Source of the DNA: Shewanella sp. Arc9-LZ
Lineage (GTDB): Bacteria; Pseudomonadota; Gammaproteobacteria; Enterobacterales; Shewanellaceae
Length of the DNA: 64,000 nucleotides
Assembly (NCBI RefSeq): GCF_010092445.1
Contig: NZ_CP048031.1
Span: 2,542,001-2,606,000, forward strand
Direction of reading: 5' to 3'
Part shown: piece by piece, positions 25,970 to 33,468 of the stretch
How the letters are laid out: each line of letters begins with the position of its first letter
Position numbering within the stretch: position 1 is the stretch's first letter
Notes under the pieces: generated by a model
Seen by the model: only the letters and a program-made list of their open reading frames with translations
What the model was told of the DNA's origin: nothing
The model's database searches: none
Made by a program: the position numbers and the translations under genes

Positions 25970-28720
25970 TTAAACAGATAAGGGTAATCTAACAAAAAAC
26001 CGAGCGCCACAGCCGGGTTCGGAGCGATAGTCAATGCTTCCGTTCATTGCTTCAACAAGCTCCTTACAAAGGGCTAAGCCTAAACCCGTGCCTCCTTTCA
26101 CTTTAGAGCTGCTTGCATCTGCTTGCGAAAACTTTGCAAATATTTTGCTCTTAAAATCTTCAGGGATTCCGGCTCCTTGGTCTTGTACAGCAATTTCAAT
26201 TTCATCAGAAGTGAGAGTCGCAGACAATATTACACTCCCCGATTCGGGAGAAAATTTAACCGCATTGGATAGAAAATTAGTCAGAATTTGTAACAGACGA
26301 TGCTCATCAACATATACAAATAACTCATCTATTTGCTTATCTACATGTAACGCCAAAGTGATTTTATGCAGGTCTGCGTATGGTTGATGATCATTGATAG
26401 CTCTTTGTAAAAGTGGAACTACATTTAATCGTTTCATTTCAAACAACATTTTACCAGCAGCCAGTTTTTCAATATCTAATAAGTCATTGATCAAACGACT
26501 AAGCTGCTTGCAGTTACTGCTCGCAATCTCAACCAACTTCTCCGCTTTTGCAGGTAGTGTGACCAACTTACCAGACTGCAATAAACTTAATGCGCCATAA
26601 ATTGATGTTAACGGAGTGCGAAGCTCATGACTCACAGTTGAAATGAATTCATCTTTAATTTTCTGTAATGTCATCCGCTCGGTAATATCTTGCACAGAAC
26701 CTATCATTATCTTATCCGGATTCTGATCTTCGGCAACCAGCTGTCCTAATTCATGTACCCAGCGAACATCCCCATTAGGGCGGATGATTCGGTAAACTTC
26801 GTTAACAATACCTGTCGAACGAGTCTGCTGCTCATTTTTAAGCACTTTATCGATATCGTCAGGATGAACAGCATTTTTAAACAATGTAGAACTCGGCACC
26901 ACATCTTCAGCGTTAAACCCAAAAATTTGATAAATAATAGGTGACCACCAAAATGTTCCATGCTCAAGCGATGCATGCCAATAACCAATTTTGGCTTGCT
27001 CACTCGCTAAATCAAGACTTTGCTGAGTAACATTCAGCTGAAGATTGAGATCCTCAAGTTTGAGATAGTATTCTTTAGTTTGGGTAATATCATGAATATA
27101 GCCATGCCATAACGTACTACCATCTGGCATCCTTTCCGGTGTTGCTCTGCCTAATAACCATATTATCGACTTGTCATCCCGGTAAACACGATATTCCTGT
27201 TCCCATATAGTCAGTTGTTGGCTAGAGACTTCAATACTCTGAACAACTGCAGGAACATCTTCAGGATAAATTGTAGAAAATGCATTGGAAGCATCTGTAA
27301 GAACATCTTCCGGTTTAACACCATAAATATCTTCGATTCCAGAGCTAGCATATGGGAATGCGCTACGTCCGTCTGGCCACACCTGATACTGATAAACCAC
27401 ACCCGGAAGCTGCTGTGTCAGTTTGTACAATTGGTCTTGCAGTTTTTTTTGCTTGCTCACATCCTGTATAAAACCATTAAGGAATTGCACTTTACCTGCA
27501 CTATCATATTCAGCGGAGCCCCGCTCCTCTACCCATTTAACCGAACCATTTTTATGTACTATACGGTAATTAAATACCCAACTAGTTCGACTAAGCAGAG
27601 ACTCTTGTACGATTTTATCAAGCAAAGCGCGGTCTTCAGGATGGATAATATTAACGTAACTGCGAGAATAATTATCGGTGAATTCACTGGCTGGATATCC
27701 TGAAAGCGAATAAATATAGTCACTCATAAAGAGCATGGTCCATTTTTTATCAGGATTGCATCTGTAGGTAACGCCTGGAATATTAGCAACCAAAGTCTTA
27801 AACTGGTCACGACTCTGCAGTAAATCTAACTCGCTATCTTTTTGTTTTGTTATGTCGGCACGAGTGCCATACATCATCAATGGCTTACCATTGCTGGTCT
27901 TTGAAATCACTCTACCTTTATCATGTATCCAAACATAATGACCATCTTTGTGTTTCATTCGGCATTTAAAGTCATAAAATGGATTTTCATCATTAAAATG
28001 CTCTTGCAATGATGTACTAGATTTTATGTTGTCATCGGGATGTATTCTAGCAGCCCATGTTTCGTTAGAAATGGGTTCAAGTTCAGCAAGGGTATAACCA
28101 ATAATCTCGGCCCAGCGTTCGTTTAATACGGTATCACCCGTTTGAACATTCCACTGCCAAGTGCCGACTCTAGTGCCTTCCTGCACCGACCGATACATGA
28201 GTTCACTCGCGGCTAATTGTTCATGTGCTTGATTTTGTAATCTATCAATAATTTCTTGTTCAATACTTTTAGCAAAACCGTATGCGATGTTTCGTTCTTT
28301 GTCAGTGAAATGGCGAGGTTTACTATCAATAAAGCAAAGTGTGCCAATTTTTTCACCATTACACACTAAAGGCACACCGGCGTAAAATCGGATATATGGC
28401 GCAGATACAACTAATGGATTGTCTGCAAACCGTCTATCAAGCAGAGCATCAGCAACTTCAAAAATACTTTCGCCTAAAATAGTATGGCCACAAAATGAAA
28501 TGTCTCTGCTTGTCTCACATGCATCTAAACCTTGTTTCGACTTAAACCATTGACGATTGGAATCGACTAATGAGATAAGCACAATTTCCGTGCCTAAACA
28601 AAGTTGAGCCAAATGCGTTAAACGATCAAAACGTTCCTCTGGCCCCGTATCTAACAGGCCAGTATTATTTAGCGCGGTAAGTCTTTCTGTCTCGGAAATA
28701 GGTAATACAGGAGTTTGCAT
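25970..28720 (-). CDS. GAF and multi-PAS histidine kinase
   Basis: A 916-residue cytosolic kinase with no membrane segment. An N-terminal GAF domain (about 20-165; RQWFKSKQGL, SFCGHTI, IRFYAGVPL) is followed by four PAS/PAC units (about 175 to 675), HisKA with H698 (STVSHELRTPL) and HATPase ending with GGTGLGLALCKELV. There is no receiver. Its start is four bases after the stop of the response regulator gene, so the pair is one operon. The GAF domain is strikingly like that of the hybrid kinase at 49381. The signal is unknown; PAS/GAF composition allows redox, light or small-molecule sensing. Confidence 0.92.
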   Translation of the reverse strand: MQTPVLPISETERLTALNNTGLLDTGPEERFDRLTHLAQLCLGTEIVLISLVDSNRQWFKSKQGLDACETSRDISFCGHTILGESIFEVADALLDRRFADNPLVVSAPYIRFYAGVPLVCNGEKIGTLCFIDSKPRHFTDKERNIAYGFAKSIEQEIIDRLQNQAHEQLAASELMYRSVQEGTRVGTWQWNVQTGDTVLNERWAEIIGYTLAELEPISNETWAARIHPDDNIKSSTSLQEHFNDENPFYDFKCRMKHKDGHYVWIHDKGRVISKTSNGKPLMMYGTRADITKQKDSELDLLQSRDQFKTLVANIPGVTYRCNPDKKWTMLFMSDYIYSLSGYPASEFTDNYSRSYVNIIHPEDRALLDKIVQESLLSRTSWVFNYRIVHKNGSVKWVEERGSAEYDSAGKVQFLNGFIQDVSKQKKLQDQLYKLTQQLPGVVYQYQVWPDGRSAFPYASSGIEDIYGVKPEDVLTDASNAFSTIYPEDVPAVVQSIEVSSQQLTIWEQEYRVYRDDKSIIWLLGRATPERMPDGSTLWHGYIHDITQTKEYYLKLEDLNLQLNVTQQSLDLASEQAKIGYWHASLEHGTFWWSPIIYQIFGFNAEDVVPSSTLFKNAVHPDDIDKVLKNEQQTRSTGIVNEVYRIIRPNGDVRWVHELGQLVAEDQNPDKIMIGSVQDITERMTLQKIKDEFISTVSHELRTPLTSIYGALSLLQSGKLVTLPAKAEKLVEIASSNCKQLSRLINDLLDIEKLAAGKMLFEMKRLNVVPLLQRAINDHQPYADLHKITLALHVDKQIDELFVYVDEHRLLQILTNFLSNAVKFSPESGSVILSATLTSDEIEIAVQDQGAGIPEDFKSKIFAKFSQADASSSKVKGGTGLGLALCKELVEAMNGSIDYRSEPGCGARFFVRLPLSV

Positions 28721-28723
28721 AAG

Positions 28724-29131
28724 TTACTCTTGATTGTGGATTTCTTGAGAGATTAAGCTAGCTTGATAAATAGATTCTAACCTATCACCAAGACTCATAG
28801 CATCGAAGGGTTTTTCAATCACAGCAACTGCACCAACAGCCAAATATTCCTGCTTTTCAGAATCCTGAATCCTGGCTGTCATAAAAACAACAGGAATGTT
28901 TAGACAATTTGGCTTTTTACGAATTTCATTCAGCGTTTGTATACCATCCATACCCGGCATCATGGCGTCTAACAATATTAAATCTGGGGTAAAACCCTCA
29001 ACTTGGCTAATGGCCTCTTGGCCGCCATCACAAGCCAACAAGGTAAATCCACATATATCAACGAGAGCCATTTCAACAATGATTCGAATCGACTCATCAT
29101 CCTCTACGTGTAAAATTTTATCTAATTGCAT
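28724..29131 (-). CDS. Response regulator with receiver domain only
   Basis: A 135-residue receiver: acidic D11/D12, phosphoacceptor D55 (LILLDAMMPGMDG) and K107-P108. No DNA-binding or enzymatic output. It precedes the multi-PAS kinase in the same operon and likely is its phosphate acceptor, passing it to a partner such as the HPt protein encoded divergently at 29351. Confidence 0.9.
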   Translation of the reverse strand: MQLDKILHVEDDESIRIIVEMALVDICGFTLLACDGGQEAISQVEGFTPDLILLDAMMPGMDGIQTLNEIRKKPNCLNIPVVFMTARIQDSEKQEYLAVGAVAVIEKPFDAMSLGDRLESIYQASLISQEIHNQE

Positions 29132-29350
29132 GCCGACTCCAGTTTGATTGGTGTAAACCCCAAATATGTCGAATTTTATCGACTAATATTGCATTATAAT
29201 TATTGTTGAAGCAAACTAAGCTATTGATTAACAATAAATCCTAACTTTTTATGACGATAGGACATCCATTGGAACTCAATAATACAGTAAACTGCTGTTA
29301 TCTTTTCTATAGTGTACTTAGAAAGTCATCATGGTCCGAGAGTCATACAT

Positions 29351-30031
29351 ATGAAATCTACTAAAATTACTGCTCAGCAGCAGCCCCTTGATGAAATGAA
29401 TAAACATGACATTAATAATTTTAGATCAGAATCTGATAATAAGGAGCTAGAAAGTTTACTTAAGCCTTTTGGTGGTAATGAAAAGTTTTATCGGCGTTTA
29501 CTTAAGGTTTTTGAAGCAAATCTGGATCAGCAACTGAATAATCTAGAACAGATGATCTTGCAAAACAACACCAATGAGATATTGGTCATTGTTCATACGC
29601 TTAAAGGGACTTCTGGGACAGCTGGCTTAACATCAATCTATCAAGCCTTATGTGCCTGGGAGATAAAACTCAAGGACGCGAATAGTTCAAATGCTTTTGA
29701 GATACTTTGTGTCGAACTGGCGCCCCAGTTACGTTCAGTGACACAAGCTGAACTATCAAGAATCCATGCTTTATTAGCAGAAAAAGAAGTTGAAACACAA
29801 CACCTAACAGTTGATTATTCAATCCCAGAGCTCACCGCTATGCTCGCAGAACTGAAACAACACCTAGAAAATAACAATCTAGAAGCGGTGAATATCATCC
29901 TAAATCTGCAAAATATGTTGGCTAATAATTTATTGGTTAAGCATGAATTAGCAGTGCTATATGATGCAGTAGAAATATTAGATTTCGACAATGCACTTGT
30001 TGCATTATCTTCATTATCCAACAAGTTGTAA
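29351..30031 (+). CDS. HPt domain phosphotransfer protein
   Basis: A 226-residue protein with one HPt domain (about 35-130), histidine H82 in VIVHTLKGTSGTAGL. The C-terminal 90 residues are a leucine-rich helical region I do not recognise. I use ATG 29351; an in-frame GTG at 29312 would add 13 residues, but GAGAG lies eight bases before the ATG. It is transcribed divergently from the receiver/kinase pair across about 220 bp, so the three probably form a split phosphorelay. Confidence 0.82.
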   Translation: MKSTKITAQQQPLDEMNKHDINNFRSESDNKELESLLKPFGGNEKFYRRLLKVFEANLDQQLNNLEQMILQNNTNEILVIVHTLKGTSGTAGLTSIYQALCAWEIKLKDANSSNAFEILCVELAPQLRSVTQAELSRIHALLAEKEVETQHLTVDYSIPELTAMLAELKQHLENNNLEAVNIILNLQNMLANNLLVKHELAVLYDAVEILDFDNALVALSSLSNKL

Positions 30032-30145
30032 TAGCCATTTAGCCGTTACTTGGTGTAAAAGTAGATTTATCTTTGATGCCACTAGGCAAATATTAAACAA
30101 AAAGTGTTATTCCACTAATATACCATCCTGCACAAAGGGTCCATT

Positions 30146-30190
30146 GCTACTAAATAAGTGGCTACTAAATAAGTGGCTATTAAATAAGTT
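30146..30190. repeat. Three 15-bp tandem repeats
   Basis: GCTACTAAATAAGTG twice exactly (30146, 30161) and a third copy with two changes (30176), about 85 bp upstream of the YkgJ-like gene. Confidence 0.85.
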
Positions 30191-30274
30191 GCGGCCAAAT
30201 ATATACCTTGGCAACTTTTAGTGAACCCACTATCGACGTATAATGTCCGCGAACTCTTTAAACGTTAGGCATTA

Positions 30275-30628
30275 ATGAAAAATAACATAGAGATAGTCGA
30301 TCTGCTGCGTGAACGCATTCCGTCATTTGAATGTAAGCCAGGTTGTCACGATTGTTGTGGTCCAGTAACCACATCTTCAGAAGAAATGGCACGCCTCCCC
30401 TTTAAAACTAACGCCCAACATGAAGCCGCATTAAAAGAGTGGAACTGCGTATACTTAGGTCCAAATGGTTGCGAGGTTTATGAAGAGCGCCCATTGATAT
30501 GTCGTGTTTTTGGCACAACACCACGTATGCCTTGCCCTGAGCACCGTCGACCGGAAGTGATGATTGACACAAAAACTGAGGCGCAGATCCATCACTATAT
30601 CGCCAACACCCGCCAAGTACTGGTTTGA
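30275..30628 (+). CDS. YkgJ family cysteine-cluster protein
   Basis: A 117-residue protein with the YkgJ-type metal-binding pattern: C20-x3-C24-x2-C27-C28 near the N-terminus, then C58, C66, C76 and C87 (CEVYEERPLICRVFG). The family binds zinc or an iron-sulfur cluster; its function is not established. It stands alone, convergent with the lipoprotein gene downstream. Confidence 0.88.
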   Translation: MKNNIEIVDLLRERIPSFECKPGCHDCCGPVTTSSEEMARLPFKTNAQHEAALKEWNCVYLGPNGCEVYEERPLICRVFGTTPRMPCPEHRRPEVMIDTKTEAQIHHYIANTRQVLV

Positions 30629-30757
30629 CATTTAATCTGTAGTAAATACAGCAGTGATAGAACCTGCCAGAACAGATAATATTTATGTCTGGTAAGGCTG
30701 CCGAGGAATACCAGTCAATGCATTAACAAGGCATGCCAACGACACACGAACAATGAT

Positions 30758-30803
30758 TATGCTGATATAAATGCATTTTCGTATTCACGAAAATGCCAGC
30801 ATA
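30758..30803. terminator. Shared hairpin between convergent genes
   Basis: A two-part hairpin: inner 10-bp stem GCATTTTCGT / ACGAAAATGC and outer stem TATGCTG / CAGCATA. It lies between the YkgJ-like gene and the convergent lipoprotein gene. Confidence 0.65.
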
Positions 30804-30823
30804 AGACTAAATGTTAGATGAGC

Positions 30824-31828
30824 TTAAAACTCACCATTCGCGACAGTACCATTTGTCACTTCAATATCTTGTAAATCAGCATGTAAAAAGAAAGGACTTT
30901 CTACATCATCAAGTGTATTTTTTACATCTGGATCATCGTACTGTGCAACACAGGTGTAACCCAGACTATAATTACCCGCTACCACAAAACCAAACTCATA
31001 GCCTTGGCCTATCACTTGATTGTTTTGATCTAAAATAGCGTTAACTCTTGAAGAAGCAATAGGCGCAGCGTCTGGAGCAACGACGGCATCAATATTAAAA
31101 TCAGCCATATTTTCTAATAGCGCAGTATCTTGATATAAATAAACCGCATGGCTAAATGCACTTCCGCCAGCGGCAACTTCACATTGAGTCATCATGTCAG
31201 CAGGAATACTTCCCTCAATCGCACCAACTTCAGAAATGTTATGTAACTGCACCGACGTAGGTTTTAAAGTCCAGTAGTCTTTATTGCCATGGGGGTCTTG
31301 TAATCCACTAGACAGATCAAACTCAGCAACAAAGCTATTTGTGCCTGCTGCAATCGTAAATGCCTTATTAAAAAATAGCCGTCCAGTATCGGTATCCGTT
31401 GCACCGACTCCGCCACATGAACCATTACTGTTTGTCGTTAAACCAAATAAATTATCGTCATTGGTTATGACATATGAACTGTCCGCATTCGGGGTTTCAC
31501 TTCTTTGCATATAAATACACATTTGGTATTCACCAACAGGAATACTTTGCCCACTCACAAGTGTGTCAACTGCTTGCCCTTGAAATTCAAGTAAATTAAC
31601 TTGTTTCAAAGCACCATCATCTGACACATCAAACGAAATACTCCCCGAGTCATTTTTTAACACAACTTGTTTAAAAGCGATCGTCACGTCTTTGGCATCA
31701 CTTGGGTTATCTGATACACCTAAACTAAATACCCCCATTTGAGGAGAGTCTGTTTTATCGTCACTCCCCCCACAAGCTACCAGTAAAGTCGATATCGAGA
31801 CGGCAAGTAACGTATTAAGCTTTTTCAT
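30824..31828 (-). CDS. DUF4382 lipoprotein
   Basis: A 334-residue exported lipoprotein: basic start, hydrophobic core and lipobox LLVAC with C19, then GGSDD. Residues about 33-190 match the DUF4382 domain (LGVSDNPSDAKDVTIAFKQV, VNLLEFQG, PVGEYQM), a beta-sandwich found in Shewanella and other marine surface proteins. Position +2 after the cysteine is G, so outer-membrane sorting is likely. I start at 31828, where GAGG lies six bases upstream, not at the ATG four codons earlier. The function is unknown. Confidence 0.85.
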   Translation of the reverse strand: MKKLNTLLAVSISTLLVACGGSDDKTDSPQMGVFSLGVSDNPSDAKDVTIAFKQVVLKNDSGSISFDVSDDGALKQVNLLEFQGQAVDTLVSGQSIPVGEYQMCIYMQRSETPNADSSYVITNDDNLFGLTTNSNGSCGGVGATDTDTGRLFFNKAFTIAAGTNSFVAEFDLSSGLQDPHGNKDYWTLKPTSVQLHNISEVGAIEGSIPADMMTQCEVAAGGSAFSHAVYLYQDTALLENMADFNIDAVVAPDAAPIASSRVNAILDQNNQVIGQGYEFGFVVAGNYSLGYTCVAQYDDPDVKNTLDDVESPFFLHADLQDIEVTNGTVANGEF

Positions 31829-31968
31829 AATAAACCTCATTAATCGTGCATTTTTTACTGCTTGTTTTACAACTGTAAAAAGTATTGATCACTAAATAAA
31901 TCATGTTCGATTTTTATACAATCAAAATTCAATAACCCTGTAAGTATTCAATTCAGCAATATGGGCTG

Positions 31969-32016
31969 TTTACTGAGCTCTATAACAAAGCTCAGTAAAT
32001 AACAAAGCTCAGTAAA
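31969..32016. repeat. Hairpin with duplicated right arm
   Basis: TTTACTGAGCT (31969-31979) can pair with AGCTCAGTAAA at 31989-31999 or with a second copy at 32006-32016; the 16-bp segment AACAAAGCTCAGTAAA is a direct repeat (31984 and 32001). It lies in the 370-bp divergent gap between the lipoprotein and the M15-like gene, which otherwise shows nothing clear. Confidence 0.75.
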
Positions 32017-32199
32017 CAATTAAATTATTATATTTTTTGATAAACAAAAATTAACGACAATTTAACACCCATTTCACTTCAAAAAATATGATATTAAACG
32101 ATATTTAATCAATCTCACAACCATCCCACAGTTCCATCTAGCCAGCTTGAGCAATAAGCGCTATTGTTGTCCCAAATGAACGTACACGATGGATTTTGA

Positions 32200-32790
32200 T
32201 TGTTTACCTATAATATCAACGGTAAAGCCAGCCGCTTTTTCACTTACGCAGATCTCATTAATTGTGGTGCAACCGCGCTCGAACATAATATTGAAAATCT
32301 GCCATTACAACCTGACACCTGGCGCGCCCTGAGTTTATTGGCCACTCAAATACTGGACCCAATTGTCGACAAATTTGGCCCATTGCGTTTAACTTATGGT
32401 TTTTGTTCACCCGAGCTTGTTAGAAAAATTGCTAAAAATCGTAATCCGCATATTGCCCCAAAGCTTGATCAACATTGCTCGCACGAACTCAATCAAAATC
32501 AAAAAATCATCTGCGACCGCCTAGGTGCCGCCTGTGACTTTACCCTAGTAAGCAGCAACAATGACCAACCGATTGATATGCAGCAAGTTGCACTATGGAT
32601 GTGTGAAAACCTGAAATTTGATCGCCTGTACTACTACGGTAAAAACCGACCAATACACATCAGCATTGGCCCGCAAATGAATCAATTTATACAAACCATG
32701 AAAACCAATGCCGACACCGGCCATCGAGTACCGTCTAAAAAAGGCCGTGATGAAACGGCAATCACGGTGATCCAGCAAGTGGGTTATTGA
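32200..32790 (+). CDS. M15-like peptidase-fold protein of unknown function
   Basis: A 196-residue protein. The pattern LTYGFCSPEL, then HCSHE (H92/H95), GAACDF (D113) and PIHISIG (H153) matches the spacing of zinc ligands in M15 D-Ala-D-Ala carboxypeptidase-like domains, though no signal peptide is present, so a peptidoglycan substrate is doubtful. The start must be the TTG at 32200, because an in-frame TGA precedes it directly. It is the first gene of a three-gene cassette with the methyltransferase (80-bp gap) and the helicase fusion. Confidence 0.65.
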   Translation: MFTYNINGKASRFFTYADLINCGATALEHNIENLPLQPDTWRALSLLATQILDPIVDKFGPLRLTYGFCSPELVRKIAKNRNPHIAPKLDQHCSHELNQNQKIICDRLGAACDFTLVSSNNDQPIDMQQVALWMCENLKFDRLYYYGKNRPIHISIGPQMNQFIQTMKTNADTGHRVPSKKGRDETAITVIQQVGY

Positions 32791-32870
32791 TTGTAATAGG
32801 TTATAAAATCACACTGAAGCATTCAGACTTAATCATTCATATTTAAACGATTTAAATTATAGGGTTAACC

Positions 32871-33458
32871 ATGTCTACTATTGCGTTTTATGATCAACAT
32901 TCGCATGATTTTTTCGAGTCGACTGTGAATGCTGATGTCAGCGAATTGTATCAAGCCTTTGTCGCACAACTCCCTTCTAACGCACGTGTATTAGATGCTG
33001 GTTGTGGTTCTGGTCGTGACAGTAAAGCCTTTATTCAATTGGGCTTCAATGTTACCGCCATTGATGCCAGTGCCGAATTAGCCAAAGCGGCATCTGATTA
33101 TATTGGCCAACATGTCACGGTTTGTACCTTTGATGAAATAGACACATCGCTTCAGTTTGACGGCATTTGGGCTTGTGCATCTCTGCTTCATGTTGAAGCA
33201 AGCGCTCTACCCAACACCTTTGAAATTTTGGCTAACAGTTTGGTTAATGGTGGCGTATTCTATTGTTCATTTAAATATGGTGATCAGGAGCGAATTCATA
33301 ACGGTCGGTTTTTTACCGATGCTAATGAGTCACTATTAGAACAGTGGATTCAACAAACAGGTTTAATGATTAAACAGACTTGGGTGACTACAGATGTGCG
33401 CTCGGGTCGTGAAAACGAAAAATGGCTCAATGCCATCCTCATAAAGACGTTAAAATAG
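32871..33458 (+). CDS. Class I SAM-dependent methyltransferase
   Basis: A 195-residue methyltransferase. Motif I is VLDAGCGSGRDS (40-51), the acidic end of strand 2 is D65 in TAIDAS, and post-motif residues (GIWACASLLH, GGVFYCSFK) fit the TehB/UbiE-like group. It lacks the NPPY or PC motifs of DNA methyltransferases, so it is not an obvious restriction partner. It ends 10 bp before the PLD-helicase gene, which suggests co-translation and a shared role. Confidence 0.88.
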   Translation: MSTIAFYDQHSHDFFESTVNADVSELYQAFVAQLPSNARVLDAGCGSGRDSKAFIQLGFNVTAIDASAELAKAASDYIGQHVTVCTFDEIDTSLQFDGIWACASLLHVEASALPNTFEILANSLVNGGVFYCSFKYGDQERIHNGRFFTDANESLLEQWIQQTGLMIKQTWVTTDVRSGRENEKWLNAILIKTLK

Positions 33459-33468
33459 AGATGTAAAA

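Noticed and set aside
32871..33458. Methyltransferase as the modification part of a restriction system
   Set aside because: The catalytic motifs of DNA methyltransferases (NPPY, PC) are absent; it fits the TehB/UbiE-like group.
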